From positions 1 to 64,000 of the forward strand of contig CAMYOD010000046.1 in assembly GCA_947259975.1 (NCBI GenBank): DNA of 64,000 nucleotides, given 5' to 3'. Positions 10,693 through 20,395 of this stretch are shown piece by piece; position 1 is the first letter of the stretch, and every line of letters starts with the position of its first letter. Below the pieces are notes generated by a model, which worked only from the letters and a program-made list of their open reading frames with translations, made no database searches and was not told the origin of the DNA. The stretch comes from an uncultured Gammaproteobacteria bacterium (lineage in GTDB: Bacteria > Pseudomonadota > Gammaproteobacteria > HyVt-429). A program made the position numbers and the translations under genes.

Positions 10693-10806
10693 ATGAAAGT
10701 CAGAGCATCAGTGAAGAAGATCTGCCGGAACTGCAAGATTATCCGGCGTCACGGCGTGGTCCGGGTGATCTGCACGGATCCGCGGCACAAGCAGCGGCAG
10801 GGGTAA
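10693..10806 (+). CDS. rpmJ: 50S ribosomal protein L36 (zinc-ribbon form)
   Basis: This is a 37-codon gene between secY and rpsM. The product starts [19 protein letters not shown] and has the zinc ribbon Cys11, Cys14, Cys27 and His33, so it is the zinc-binding form. AGG precedes the ATG. It is the last gene of the spc operon, as in E. coli. Confidence 0.96.
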   Translation: MKVRASVKKICRNCKIIRRHGVVRVICTDPRHKQRQG

Positions 10807-10823
10807 GCATGTTCGGCAAGCTA

Positions 10824-10852
10824 TTGATTAATCCGGCTTATCCCAGTATCCT
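10824..10852 (+). promoter_or_regulatory. Candidate sigma-70 promoter of the alpha operon
   Basis: TTGATT (10824-10829) and TATCCT (10847-10852) are separated by 17 bp, in the 91-bp gap between rpmJ and rpsM. In E. coli the alpha operon also has its own promoter at this point. The hexamers are imperfect, so this is a prediction. Confidence 0.5.
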
Positions 10853-10897
10853 TGCGCGTTTTTCGCCGCTCGCGCACTCGCTAGGAGAGAACTAGGC

Positions 10898-11254
10898 ATG
10901 GCCCGTATCGCCGGCATAAATCTGCCCAATGCCAAGCATCTGGATGTCGCGCTGACCTCCATTTATGGGGTCGGGCGCTCGCGCGCACGTAATATCTGCC
11001 AGTCCGTCGGCCTCGAGCCGACCGTGAAGGTCAAGGATCTGACCGAGGCCGACGCCGAAAAACTGCGTAAAGAGGTCAGCAAGCTCACTATTGAGGGTGA
11101 CCTGCGGCGTGAGATCACCAGCAACATCAAGCGCCTGATGGATCTCGGCGCCTATCGTGGCTTGCGCCATCGGCGCGGGTTGCCGGTACGCGGGCAGCGC
11201 ACCAAGACCAACGCGCGCGGTCGTAAGGGCCCGCGTAAGCCAATCAAGAAGTAA
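10898..11254 (+). CDS. rpsM: 30S ribosomal protein S13
   Basis: S13 contacts P-site tRNA and the 50S subunit. The 118-residue protein starts [19 protein letters not shown], has the helix-two-turn-helix region ([12 protein letters not shown]) and ends with the basic tail [18 protein letters not shown]. It is the first gene of the alpha operon and has a GGAGAG ribosome-binding site. Confidence 0.98.
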   Translation: MARIAGINLPNAKHLDVALTSIYGVGRSRARNICQSVGLEPTVKVKDLTEADAEKLRKEVSKLTIEGDLRREITSNIKRLMDLGAYRGLRHRRGLPVRGQRTKTNARGRKGPRKPIKK

Positions 11255-11263
11255 GGTCCAGTC

Positions 11264-11653
11264 ATGGCAAAGACACCGACGAAGACGAAAAAGCGCGTCA
11301 AGCGTAATGTCACCGAAGGCATTGCGCACATTCACGCTTCGTTCAATAACACGATCATCACCATCACCGATCGACATGGGAATACCCTGTGCTGGTCGAC
11401 GGCGGGAATGGCCGGATTCAAAGGTTCGCGCAAGAGCACCCCGTTTGCCGCCCAGGTCGCGGCGGAGCGTGCCGGACGCGCGGCCCAGGAATTCGGCCTC
11501 AAGCATCTGGATGTTCGGGTGAAGGGTCCGGGGCCTGGTCGTGATTCGGCGGTGCGCGCACTCAACGCGGTTGGGTTTGAAATCAGTAATATCGATGATG
11601 TTACGCCCATTCCGCATAACGGCTGTCGCCCGGCAAAACGGCGTCGCGTCTAG
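11264..11653 (+). CDS. rpsK: 30S ribosomal protein S11
   Basis: S11 lines the platform and interacts with mRNA in the E site. The 129-residue protein has the blocks [17 protein letters not shown] and [14 protein letters not shown] and the invariant [12 protein letters not shown] terminus. Confidence 0.98.
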   Translation: MAKTPTKTKKRVKRNVTEGIAHIHASFNNTIITITDRHGNTLCWSTAGMAGFKGSRKSTPFAAQVAAERAGRAAQEFGLKHLDVRVKGPGPGRDSAVRALNAVGFEISNIDDVTPIPHNGCRPAKRRRV

Positions 11654-11669
11654 CTGCGGAGAAGATTAA

Positions 11670-12296
11670 GTGGCACGTTATATTGGTCCAGTTTGTCGCT
11701 TGTGTCGTCGTGAGGGCGGCAAGCTTTATTTGAAAGGCGAAAAGTGCTTCACGGACAAATGTCCGGTCGAGAAGCGCAATTATCCGCCCGGGCAACACGG
11801 TCAGCGCCGTACCCGTGTATCGGATTACGGTCTGCAGTTACGCGAGAAGCAGAAGCTGCGTCGTATTTATGGCCTGCTCGAGAATCAGTTCCGCTCGTAT
11901 TACGAAGAGGCGGATCGCCGCAAAGGTGCGACGGGCGAAAATCTGTTGCAGATTCTGGAGGGTCGACTCGATAACGTCGTTTATCGAATGGGCTTTGGCA
12001 TCTCCCGCACCGAGGCGCGTCAGCTGGTGCGCCATGGCGGGGTCCTGGTCAACGGCCGACGGGTAACCATTCCGTCCTACCAGGTGCAAGCGAACGACGT
12101 CCTGGAAGTGTCGACCCGTGCCAGCCAACAGCTTCGGGTCAAGGCCTCGATCGAGGCTGCCGAGCAGCGTGGTGTCCCTGAGTGGCTCGACGTTGACTTC
12201 CAGCACTTAAAAGGCACCTACAAGGCGCCGCCCGGACGTGAGGACCTCCCGTCCGAGATTGATGAGTCGCTCGTTGTAGCGCTCTATTCGAAATAG
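11670..12296 (+). CDS. rpsD: 30S ribosomal protein S4, four-cysteine form
   Basis: S4 is a primary 16S rRNA-binding protein and, in E. coli, represses the alpha operon. The 208-residue product starts with GTG at 11670 and contains the S4 RNA-binding domain (residues about 97-160). Unlike E. coli S4, its N terminus has Cys9, Cys12, Cys26 and Cys31, spaced as in zinc-binding S4 proteins. The rest of the protein, including [11 protein letters not shown], is ordinary. Confidence 0.97.
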   Translation: MARYIGPVCRLCRREGGKLYLKGEKCFTDKCPVEKRNYPPGQHGQRRTRVSDYGLQLREKQKLRRIYGLLENQFRSYYEEADRRKGATGENLLQILEGRLDNVVYRMGFGISRTEARQLVRHGGVLVNGRRVTIPSYQVQANDVLEVSTRASQQLRVKASIEAAEQRGVPEWLDVDFQHLKGTYKAPPGREDLPSEIDESLVVALYSK

Positions 12297-12323
12297 TCGT
12301 CGGTATTCTAACGAGGAACTACC

Positions 12324-13358
12324 ATGTCGGAATCAGTTGCCGAGTTTCTTAAGCCCCGCCTGGTGGACGTTCAGCAAGTGGATGCCACCCATGCGCGCGT
12401 GACGCTCGAACCCCTGGAGCGGGGATTCGGGTATACGCTCGGGAATGCCCTGCGTCGCATCCTGTTGTCGTCGATGCCGGGTTGCGCCGTCACCGAGGCC
12501 AAGATCGCCGGAGTGCAGCACGAGTATTCGTCCATCGAGGGTGTACAAGAGGACGTGATCGAGATTCTTTTGAATCTCAAGACCCTGGCCCTGCGCATGC
12601 ACGGTAGTCGTGGCGAAGCGGTATTGTCCCTCAAGAAAAAGGGCCCGGGCGCGGTCACCGCCGGTGATATCCAGGAAGAGCATGACGTCGAGGTTGTGGA
12701 TCCGGGCTACGTGATCTGCAACCTGACCAAGGACGGCAATATCGAAATGGAGCTGACCGTCACCAGCGGACGCGGTTACCAGCCGGTCGAGGCGCGCATC
12801 AGCAAGGATGAAGAGAGCAAGGAGATCGGGGTTGCCCGACTTGATGCCTCGTTCAGTCCGATTCGTCGCGTCTCCTACAGCGTGGAGAACGCGCGCGTCG
12901 AGCAGCGCACCGATCTGGACAAGCTGATCATCGATATTGAAACCAACGGTGCGATTGATCCCGAAGAGGCGATTCGCCGGGCGGCGACGATCCTGCATGA
13001 CCAGGTCTCGGTATTCGTGAACCTGGAAGAAACCGCCGCCGAGGCTCCGACCAAGGAAGAGCCCGAGGTTGATCCGCTGTTGTTGCGGCCGGTCGACGAT
13101 CTGGAGCTGACGGTGCGTTCCGCCAACTGCCTCAAGGCGGAGAATATTTATTACATCGGTGACCTCATTCAACGCTCCGAGGTGGAATTGTTGAAAACGC
13201 CTAACCTCGGCAAGAAGTCGCTTACGGAAATCAAAGACGTGTTGGCAACACGCGGTTTGTCCCTGGGGATGAAACTCGAGAATTGGCCGCCGGCCTCGCT
13301 CAAGGTTCCGCCCGAGGAATCGACACCGCCGGTGCCGACGGAGCAATTGGGGTCATAA
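12324..13358 (+). CDS. rpoA: DNA-directed RNA polymerase subunit alpha
   Basis: RpoA dimerises to nucleate RNA polymerase; its C-terminal domain binds UP elements and activators. The 344-residue protein has the N-terminal assembly domain ([19 protein letters not shown]) and a C-terminal domain with [19 protein letters not shown] and the helix-hairpin-helix [16 protein letters not shown]. It is about 15 residues longer than E. coli RpoA because of a Pro-rich tail. It has a GAGGA ribosome-binding site. Confidence 0.98.
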   Translation: MSESVAEFLKPRLVDVQQVDATHARVTLEPLERGFGYTLGNALRRILLSSMPGCAVTEAKIAGVQHEYSSIEGVQEDVIEILLNLKTLALRMHGSRGEAVLSLKKKGPGAVTAGDIQEEHDVEVVDPGYVICNLTKDGNIEMELTVTSGRGYQPVEARISKDEESKEIGVARLDASFSPIRRVSYSVENARVEQRTDLDKLIIDIETNGAIDPEEAIRRAATILHDQVSVFVNLEETAAEAPTKEEPEVDPLLLRPVDDLELTVRSANCLKAENIYYIGDLIQRSEVELLKTPNLGKKSLTEIKDVLATRGLSLGMKLENWPPASLKVPPEESTPPVPTEQLGS

Positions 13359-13361
13359 GCC

Positions 13362-13802
13362 ATGCGCCATCGTAAAAGTGGTCGCAAACTGAACCGGACC
13401 AGCGCGCACCGCAGCGCGATGTTCCGCAACATGACGGTATCCTTATTCCGTCACGAGCAGATCCGCACGACCCTGCCGAAGGCCAAGGAGCTGCGGCGCG
13501 TGGCCGAGCCCTTGATCACGCTCGGCAAGAGCCCATCGGTGTCGAATCGTCGCCTGGCGTTTGCGCGTCTGCGCGATCGTGAGATGGTCGGTAAGCTGTT
13601 TTCCGATCTGGGTGCGCACTACAAGGATCGGCCGGGCGGTTATCTGCGCATACTCAAATGCGGCTTCCGAGCCGGTGATACCGCACCCATGGCCATCGTT
13701 CAGTTGGTGGATCGACCGCTCGGCGAAAGCGCCGCGGAGGAAGCCGAGACGTCGAAGAAGGACAAGCCCAAGCGCAAATCGAAAGAGGCCGCCGCGGCCT
13801 GA
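13362..13802 (+). CDS. rplQ: 50S ribosomal protein L17
   Basis: L17 lies near the tunnel exit. The first about 120 residues match the family ([17 protein letters not shown]), followed by a Lys/Glu/Ala-rich tail that makes it 146 residues, somewhat longer than E. coli L17. It is the last gene of the alpha operon, three bases after rpoA. Confidence 0.98.
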   Translation: MRHRKSGRKLNRTSAHRSAMFRNMTVSLFRHEQIRTTLPKAKELRRVAEPLITLGKSPSVSNRRLAFARLRDREMVGKLFSDLGAHYKDRPGGYLRILKCGFRAGDTAPMAIVQLVDRPLGESAAEEAETSKKDKPKRKSKEAAAA

Positions 13803-13831
13803 ATTGCCGCGCGTCACCGCGAAGAAGTAAC

Positions 13832-13860
13832 GAAGGCCCGCATTGCGGGCCTTCTTTTTG
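13832..13860. terminator. Strong intrinsic terminator after the ribosomal supercluster
   Basis: This is a perfect 10-bp stem (13832-13841 with 13845-13854) with a 3-base loop, followed by five T residues. It ends the alpha operon on the plus strand. Because the stem is symmetrical and the acyltransferase gene ends at 13872 on the other strand, it may stop both converging transcripts. Confidence 0.93.
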
Positions 13861-13871
13861 TGCACCTGCGT

Positions 13872-14822
13872 TTACCGCGCGTACAGCCGTGTGGCGCCCG
13901 CGGGTGGCGTGCGGAAACGTTTGTAACACCACTGGTACTGCTCGATGCGCTTACGCACACAAGCCTCGACTGCGCCATTGATCCTCGCCGTGGCCGCGGC
14001 CAGGGAAAGATTTCCGAAATCCGCCGCCACCGGCTCGAAGTGCAGGTGAAATCCCGCCGCGTTCTCCAGGCGCTCGGCGAAGCCGACGACGACACGGGCA
14101 CCGGTGTGGCGCGCAAGACGCGCGGGCAGGGTGGTGGTTTTCGCCGGCACACCAAAGAAGGGTGCGAACAGACCGCTGCCGCGGGTGCCCGGATCTTGAT
14201 CCGGCAGCAGGCCCACCACACCGCCGTCAGCCAAGGTTCGATACAGGCCGCGCACGCCCGCTGCATCGGGGGTCGCCAGGCGTGCGCCGTAGCGGGCGCG
14301 CACCTGTTGCAGGAATTCGTCGAGGCCGGCGAAGCGCGGCGGCGCGTAGAGCACCGTCATCGGGTAGTGGGCCGAGCAATACAGGCCGGCCAGCTCCCAG
14401 GCACCCATGTGCGGCGTGGCCAGCAGTACGCCGTGACCGGTGCGCAGGGCGTCTGTGACCGCCGCCTCGCCGCTGGTGCTGCGCACCAGGGCGAGGGTCG
14501 GGGCGCGATCCCACAGCCACAGGGGGCCGATCTCCGTCGCGGTCTTGCCGGTTTCGATCAGGCTGCGGCGCAGGAGGCGGCGGCGTTGCGTTGCCGTCAG
14601 TTCCGGGCAGCAGCGCGCGAGATTGATACGCGCCGTACGCCGAAGATCATTGGGTATGATCGCCAGCAGGTGGCCGATGCCGGCGCCGAGTGCCTGCACC
14701 CGGCGCAGGGGCAGCCGCGCCAGGACGCGCAGCAGGAAACGAATGACCGGTGTGGCGCGGCCGGTGAATTGCAGCCGGCGCCGTCCGGCGACGCGTCGGC
14801 TGAGTGTGGCCGCATCACGCAC
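13872..14822 (-). CDS. Lipid A biosynthesis-type acyltransferase (LpxL/HtrB family)
   Basis: This is a membrane-associated lysophospholipid/lipid A acyltransferase of the inner-membrane cytoplasmic face, expected to add a secondary acyl chain to Kdo-lipid A. The HMGAWE sequence is the family HX4E catalytic motif. The GTG at 14822 overlaps the stop of the upstream glycosyltransferase by 8 bp and gives about 316 residues, the normal family length. A longer reading frame to 14975 would run through the glycosyltransferase 3' end. A hydrophobic, basic N-terminal helix follows the start. It is the last gene of the minus-strand LPS operon. Which acyl position it modifies cannot be told. Confidence 0.88.
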   Translation of the reverse strand: MRDAATLSRRVAGRRRLQFTGRATPVIRFLLRVLARLPLRRVQALGAGIGHLLAIIPNDLRRTARINLARCCPELTATQRRRLLRRSLIETGKTATEIGPLWLWDRAPTLALVRSTSGEAAVTDALRTGHGVLLATPHMGAWELAGLYCSAHYPMTVLYAPPRFAGLDEFLQQVRARYGARLATPDAAGVRGLYRTLADGGVVGLLPDQDPGTRGSGLFAPFFGVPAKTTTLPARLARHTGARVVVGFAERLENAAGFHLHFEPVAADFGNLSLAAATARINGAVEACVRKRIEQYQWCYKRFRTPPAGATRLYAR

Positions 14823-15897
14823 AGAGTTCCCGATACAGCCGGAGGTTGCCCGCCACCATGGCTGCGATGGAGAACTCCTGTTCGACGATACGCCGCCCGG
14901 CGGTGCCCATCTGCGCCGCCTGTTCCGAATCTTCCAGCAAGGCGAGCACCCGATCGGCGATGGCGGCCGCGTCACCGGCCGGTGTCAGGTAACCGTTGAC
15001 ACCGTGGCGCACGACTTCGGGAATCCCGCCGGCATCGGCGCCGACGATGGGGACGCGCGAGGCGGCGGCCTGAAGTAGTGACACGCCCAGGCCCTCGAGT
15101 TCCGCCGGGTGAATCATGATGTCCACGCAGCCGAGAATCCGTTCCAGGTCGTTACGGAATCCGGCGAAGTGCACATGGGCGGAGATATTCAGGCGCGTAC
15201 ACACCTCACGCATCTCCGACTCCAGGGGCCCCTTGCCGAAAAACAGGAAACTGACCGATGGATAGCGCGCCACAATTGACGGTATGGCATCGAGCAGATG
15301 ACGATGACCCTTGCGCTCGATGAACTGCGCGACAATCACGCACACCTTGTGGTCATGCGCGATATTAAACTCACGCCGAAACCAGGTGCGTTCGCACGCC
15401 CCCGTGTAGCGTTCCGTGTCCACAGCGCTGTGAACCAGCTCAACACGTTCGCCGGCGAGACCTTCACGCAACAACACGGTACGTATCGCCTCCGAGATGG
15501 TAACGATACGATGGTAGAGCGGGTACTTGATGCGCACCAGCCAACCGGATTCCGGATTATCGACCCGTCGCGTCAGCACGGTCTTGGCGCCCGCCAGACG
15601 CGCGGCAATGCCGCCGAGGACATCGGCCCCGCGCCGACTGTGCAGGTGCACGACATCCGGACGCTCACGGCGCAGAATACGCCACAGCCTGAATACGAAC
15701 AGGAAATCCAGGTCGCCGCGCATTGGTAGCGGGTAGACCGCATCGGCGGTCGTGGCGGCAGCCGCGGCAATCTCGCTGGCGCTGGGACAGACGAGCACAT
15801 TCTCGCAGCCGTGCTGCTGCAGGCCGTTGATCAGATAGAGCACTTGCAGAGCGCCCCCATACAGATTGCGGCCGGTTTCGACGTGGACGATTTTCAT
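14815..15897 (-). CDS. Glycosyltransferase family 4, LPS core type
   Basis: The 360-residue product has a GT-B fold. The N terminus MKIVHVETGRNLYGGALQV has the acceptor-side glycine loop. The C-terminal half has the nucleotide-sugar site with FGKGPLESEM and the EX7E region HPAELEGLGVSLLQAAA. It is probably a cytoplasmic enzyme adding a hexose to the LPS inner core (WaaG-like). It overlaps its upstream neighbour by 4 bp and the acyltransferase by 8 bp, so the three genes are likely one operon. Donor and acceptor cannot be assigned. Confidence 0.88.
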   Translation of the reverse strand: MKIVHVETGRNLYGGALQVLYLINGLQQHGCENVLVCPSASEIAAAAATTADAVYPLPMRGDLDFLFVFRLWRILRRERPDVVHLHSRRGADVLGGIAARLAGAKTVLTRRVDNPESGWLVRIKYPLYHRIVTISEAIRTVLLREGLAGERVELVHSAVDTERYTGACERTWFRREFNIAHDHKVCVIVAQFIERKGHRHLLDAIPSIVARYPSVSFLFFGKGPLESEMREVCTRLNISAHVHFAGFRNDLERILGCVDIMIHPAELEGLGVSLLQAAASRVPIVGADAGGIPEVVRHGVNGYLTPAGDAAAIADRVLALLEDSEQAAQMGTAGRRIVEQEFSIAAMVAGNLRLYRELCA

Positions 15898-16961
15898 GAC
15901 CCGGTCGCGGTGTCGTCGACTAATGTGCGGGCGGTCGCAAACACCTCAGCGGCGGTGATGTCCCGCATACAGGTGAACGCTCCGTCGCAAGTGGGGTGGC
16001 GGCGGCAGGGCGAGCACGGCAGGTCTTTATAGATGATCTGTGCGCGCGGACTGCCGGTATCCAGATAGGGGCGCGTCGACCCGAATAACGCGACACTGGG
16101 AACGTCGAAGGCGAGCGCGGTGTGGGTCATGCCGGTGTCGACTCCGATTAACAGGCGCGCCGCCTTGATGACCGCGGCGCTTTGCCGCAAGGTGCTGCAC
16201 CCGGCCAGGTTGATGCCGCGGGTGGTCCGGGCGACCAGTTCCGCGGCCGCGGCCGCATCACCCGGCCCACCGAGCACCACCACCGCCAGGCCCAGTTCGG
16301 ATTCGAGCCGATTCGCCAGCTGCACCCACTGTTCGCCGAACCAGTGTTTCTGCGGCCGCGTGGTGTAGGGACACAACACCGCGTATTCACCTGCCGGCAG
16401 CTGCGCCTCGATCAGTGCGCGGGCATGGCGCTCGTCGTCCTCGTTGACGGCCACAGACATCGGAAAGTCACCCGCCGCCAGGCCCAGGGCTTCGATCAAG
16501 GCACGGTATTCGGAGCCGATGCGCGGATCGCCGCCGGGTGATGTCACCACCTGTGTCATGAGCGCACCGCTGCCTTCCCGGCAATCCAGGCCGATGCGCG
16601 TGGTCGCACCGCTGAGCCGCGCCCATAGCGCACTCTTTAACAGGCCCTGAATATCGATCACCGTGTCGAAGCCCGCCTGGCGCAATTCGCGCACAAAGCG
16701 CTTTATTTCCCGTGCCAGGGTAATGAAGCGGCGGGCGCGCAGCAGTGTGGTCCATTGCCGGCGCGGCCACTCGATCACAGTGTCGAGTCCCGGGTGGGCG
16801 GCGAGTAACTCGCTGAATTCCGCTTGCACCAGCCAGCCGATCTTCGCTTCCGGATAAGCGGATCGCAGCACGTCGATAATCGGTGACGCCATGACGAGAT
16901 CGCCGATTGCGCTCAATCGGATGATTAGTATTTTTTCGGGATGCGCGATGGCCGGGGTCAT
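15894..16961 (-). CDS. Glycosyltransferase family 9 (LPS heptosyltransferase)
   Basis: This 355-residue enzyme is of the ADP-heptose:LPS heptosyltransferase type. The N terminus ILIIRLSAIGDLVMASP is the family signature. Also present are FDTVIDIQGLLKSALWAR, the donor-site motif GVDTGMTHTALAFDVPSVALFG and a Cys-rich C-terminal segment (CSPCRRHPTC) common in GT9 proteins. The IQGLLKSA block resembles WaaC more than WaaF, but the specificity is not certain. It heads a three-gene overlapping LPS operon. Confidence 0.9.
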   Translation of the reverse strand: MTPAIAHPEKILIIRLSAIGDLVMASPIIDVLRSAYPEAKIGWLVQAEFSELLAAHPGLDTVIEWPRRQWTTLLRARRFITLAREIKRFVRELRQAGFDTVIDIQGLLKSALWARLSGATTRIGLDCREGSGALMTQVVTSPGGDPRIGSEYRALIEALGLAAGDFPMSVAVNEDDERHARALIEAQLPAGEYAVLCPYTTRPQKHWFGEQWVQLANRLESELGLAVVVLGGPGDAAAAAELVARTTRGINLAGCSTLRQSAAVIKAARLLIGVDTGMTHTALAFDVPSVALFGSTRPYLDTGSPRAQIIYKDLPCSPCRRHPTCDGAFTCMRDITAAEVFATARTLVDDTATGS

Positions 16962-17084
16962 AGGGTCGGCGGCCCGGCGGGTCCTCGCATCGACGCCGTC
17001 AGGCGGCGATCGGACGGGCGGGCCGGGTTTTCGTGAATTCTATCAGATCTGCGCCGGCGCAACGGGTTTTGCCCGGTGACCCGG

Positions 17085-18908
17085 TCAGGAGATGAACGTC
17101 AGTGGATCTGCGTCAGGCGCGGGTCGGCTGCCGTCGCCCTCGATAAACAGTCGATGCCACACGGCAAATTGCAGCAGGGTCCATAAGGGTCGCGTGTGTC
17201 TGCCGCCGCTGCGCTGGGCCGCGATCAGGCGCTTTACGCCGGCGGTATCGAACCAGGTGCCGACGCCGGCGCTGTCGGACAAGCTTGCCGCGAGCCGATC
17301 GAGCAAGGCGGAATCCTGCATCCAGCGTCCTACCGGTACATAAAAGCCGCGCTTGCGCCGCCACAGGGATTCCTTCGGCAGATAGGCTTCCGCCCAGCGG
17401 CGCAGGAAGGCCTTGCCCTGTCTGTTTTCGATCTTGAGTTTGTCCGGCAGGGCCAGGCCGAACTCAACCACGCGGTGGTCGAGGAGGGGGACACGACCCT
17501 CCACCCCCCAACCCATGAGCATGCGGTCGACCTTGACCAGCAGGTTGTCCGGCAGCGCCGTGACCAGGTCGGTGTATTGCATCTTCTGTAGCGTCGACCA
17601 TGTGTCGGGTGTGTCGCCCCAGGCGTCGACGATGGGCGCACGCCAGTGACGCGCCGCCTCCCGCAGGTTGGGTGCGAACAAGCGGCCCGGCCAGGCGCCG
17701 CGATATATGCCGCGTACGCGAAAGCCGCCGGTGCCGCGCGCGAGCAGGCTGCGTGCGGCGCGTTCCAGCGCCGGCATCCGGTAGCGACCGTAACCGGCAA
17801 AGACCTCGTCGCCACCCTCACCGGTGAACACGACCTTGAGTTCGCGCCCGGCATGTTCGGCAAGCATGGCGGTGGGCAGGTTGGCGAAGTCCTGCATCAA
17901 CTCGTCCGCTGCCCATACACATGCCGGCAGCCGATTGAGCATTTCGGCCGGATCGGGCCGCAGGACACTGTGGTCGCTATCAAAGTCCCGCGCCATACGT
18001 TCGGCGTTGGGTAATTCGTCGGCGACTTGCCCCTTGGGAAAGCCCACCGAAAAACTGCGTATCGGCAACTCGCTGAAGCGACTCAGCAGGGCCAGCAGGA
18101 CCGAAGAGTCGACACCGCCGGACAGAAACAGACCGTAGGGCACATCCGTGCGCATGTGTTGGCGCATGACCGTATGCATCAGGTCATCGAATTGCCGACT
18201 GGCGGTGGCAAAGTCTATGTCCGTCGGTTCGATATTGCGGGCGGACCAGTATTGCCGGCGGCTGATTGTCAGATCCTTACTATCGAGACATACGATCTCG
18301 CCCGGCAGTACCCGCTCCACGTCGGCAAGCACCGTGCCGCGCCCGCTGGTGAATTGGGTCTGCAAATATTGCCCCAGGCCCTGCGGGTCGATCTGCGGTT
18401 GGTAACCGGGCAGGGCGTGCAAGGCCTTCAATTCGGAGGTGAATGCGAACCCATCGGTTAAACGGGCCAGGAACAGGGGTTTGATGCCGAGACGATCGCG
18501 CGCCAGCACGACGCGGGCCGCATTCCTGTCATACAGGGCGAAGGCAAACATGCCGACGAGACGATCGACACAGTCGAGGCCGTACTCCGCATAGGCGTGC
18601 ACGATGGTCTCGCAGTCAGAGTGGGTGGCGAAGCGGTGACCGCGCGCTTCCAGCTCGGCGCGCAGCTCGACATGGTTGTAGATCTCGCCGTTAGCGACCA
18701 CGACGATGTTCTTGTCCGGCGAGTAGAGGGGTTGTTGGCCACCGGCGACGTCGATGATGGACAACCGCGTATGCGCCAGGCCCACGCGGCGATCGACGTA
18801 GGTACCGTGTTCGTCCGGGCCGCGATGGGTCAGGCGCTGCGCCATCGCTCGCAATACCGTGTTATCCGCCGGTCGCTCGCGATTAACTACGCCGCTGATG
18901 CCGCACAT
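17085..18908 (-). CDS. asnB: Asparagine synthase-type glutamine amidotransferase
   Basis: The 607-residue protein starts MCGISG; Cys2 is the class II (Ntn) glutaminase nucleophile. Residues about 1-200 are the glutamine amidohydrolase domain (NGEIYNHVELR) and about 235-570 the ATP-pyrophosphatase synthetase domain with the P-loop LFLSGGVDSSV. The chemistry is Gln plus ATP giving amidation of a carboxylate. The family makes asparagine, but members in polysaccharide clusters can amidate sugar carboxylates. Its position between a heptosyltransferase and an O-antigen ligase favours the second possibility, as inference. Confidence 0.92.
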   Translation of the reverse strand: MCGISGVVNRERPADNTVLRAMAQRLTHRGPDEHGTYVDRRVGLAHTRLSIIDVAGGQQPLYSPDKNIVVVANGEIYNHVELRAELEARGHRFATHSDCETIVHAYAEYGLDCVDRLVGMFAFALYDRNAARVVLARDRLGIKPLFLARLTDGFAFTSELKALHALPGYQPQIDPQGLGQYLQTQFTSGRGTVLADVERVLPGEIVCLDSKDLTISRRQYWSARNIEPTDIDFATASRQFDDLMHTVMRQHMRTDVPYGLFLSGGVDSSVLLALLSRFSELPIRSFSVGFPKGQVADELPNAERMARDFDSDHSVLRPDPAEMLNRLPACVWAADELMQDFANLPTAMLAEHAGRELKVVFTGEGGDEVFAGYGRYRMPALERAARSLLARGTGGFRVRGIYRGAWPGRLFAPNLREAARHWRAPIVDAWGDTPDTWSTLQKMQYTDLVTALPDNLLVKVDRMLMGWGVEGRVPLLDHRVVEFGLALPDKLKIENRQGKAFLRRWAEAYLPKESLWRRKRGFYVPVGRWMQDSALLDRLAASLSDSAGVGTWFDTAGVKRLIAAQRSGGRHTRPLWTLLQFAVWHRLFIEGDGSRPAPDADPLTFIS

Positions 18909-18968
18909 CGCCTCAGCCCTGGCATGCCGTGGCTACGGCGGCGTGGTATCGATAATCCGCTGCGTGCT

Positions 18969-20273
18969 TCAAGTCGTTGCGTCCGTGCGCAAATGATAGG
19001 TATACGCGAGACCGCCGAACAACAGCCACAGGAAACGCCAATCGGAATGAATCATACGAAAGTCCGTGAAACTGGTCAGTGCCAGCAGCCACAGGACGCC
19101 GACCAGATAGAGATGAATATCCTCCGCCATGGTGCCCGCGCGCCGCGCGGCGCGCAGCGCGCGCAGCAAATACCAGACACCGATAGCGAGGATAATGAGG
19201 CCGACCAGACCGAGCCGCACCAGGACCTCGAGATAACTGTTGTGCAAATGATTCCACCGATGCAGTGCCTCGATTTCATGGGCGTCGATAAGCGGTTCAC
19301 TGGCACCCGGGCCCCAGCCCAGCAGTGGACGTTCGCGCCATTTCGCCCAACCATAGCGATACAGATGGAAGCGTACGCCGGAACTGCTGCCCGCATCATG
19401 TCGTACCTGCGCCGGATCGAGCCGTGCAATCGAGGCGATGGTCTCGGCCTCCCAGCCAAAGCGCGTCTTGAGGGTGTCCATGTTGCCGTAGATAAACAGG
19501 GAGGCGATCAAGGTCACGGCGACGATTACCGGCGCCAGCCGACGGCCGGTTTTATGCTCGGCGCGCGGCTGCCATTGACGCAGTCGGAACCAAACCAACG
19601 GCGGCGCGAGCAGTAGCATGGCCAGCCAGCTGCCGCGGGAGCCCGACAGAATCAGGCCCTGGCTCAAGCCAAGCAATAGCACCACCCAAAGGGCGAGGCG
19701 CAGATAAAAACGTGTGCCGCGCCGCGGTCGACCCCAAAACCGGGGTGCGAGCATGAGCAGGCCGAGCACGCCGACACTGCAGTACAAACCGAAGGGCAGG
19801 GCGGACATGCCGAATCCGGAACGCCCGATGGTTGCCACCCGTTGCACATCTTCGGCGTCGATGCGGTAGAAAAAATTCAGCACGAAACCGGCCAGCGCAA
19901 GACCCAGGACCCATAGTGCGCGTCGGGTATCGGCGCCCAGCCACCAGGCAACCACCACGAACAACCATAACTGTGCCAGGTCGACCGCGTCCGCCAGGTG
20001 CAGGTCGCGGTGCTGTGGAAACTCGATGACCGCCAGGAGTGTGCGGGCGACCAGATAGATGAGGAAGACCAGCGCAACCCACAGCAAGGGCTCGCGCCGC
20101 AGGCGACGCCAGATCGTACCGATGCGCGCGATCGCACCCAGCTCCATGAGGAACAGGCCGAGATAGGCCGCCGAGGGGGCGAGACGTGCCGCGAACGCAA
20201 ACAGGTACAAGCCGCTCGTCGCGACGCGTGTTATCCGTGCCGGCCATCGTTTCTCTGGGGAGGCTGTGGTCAC
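18969..20273 (-). CDS. O-antigen ligase family membrane protein (WaaL-like)
   Basis: The 434-residue protein has about ten to twelve hydrophobic segments and the Wzy/WaaL signature region: GLILSGSRGSWLAMLLLA and, in the large periplasmic loop, RPLLGWGPGASEPL followed by WNHLHNSYLEVLVRLGLVG, which holds the conserved His. WaaL proteins join O-antigen or other glycans to lipid A-core at the periplasmic face. Wzy polymerases look alike, so the ligase call rests on the LPS-core neighbourhood. Confidence 0.85.
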   Translation of the reverse strand: MTTASPEKRWPARITRVATSGLYLFAFAARLAPSAAYLGLFLMELGAIARIGTIWRRLRREPLLWVALVFLIYLVARTLLAVIEFPQHRDLHLADAVDLAQLWLFVVVAWWLGADTRRALWVLGLALAGFVLNFFYRIDAEDVQRVATIGRSGFGMSALPFGLYCSVGVLGLLMLAPRFWGRPRRGTRFYLRLALWVVLLLGLSQGLILSGSRGSWLAMLLLAPPLVWFRLRQWQPRAEHKTGRRLAPVIVAVTLIASLFIYGNMDTLKTRFGWEAETIASIARLDPAQVRHDAGSSSGVRFHLYRYGWAKWRERPLLGWGPGASEPLIDAHEIEALHRWNHLHNSYLEVLVRLGLVGLIILAIGVWYLLRALRAARRAGTMAEDIHLYLVGVLWLLALTSFTDFRMIHSDWRFLWLLFGGLAYTYHLRTDATT

Positions 20274-20395
20274 GTTGTCGTCGCTAATGGGCGTATCCGG
20301 CTGGAGTTGGGGACGTCAGGGCCGCGTGCGGCGTTGTCTGTGGTGGCCTGTATGGTACACAGCGCGCGTTGCGAGCGGAAGCCACGGCGCGGCTT

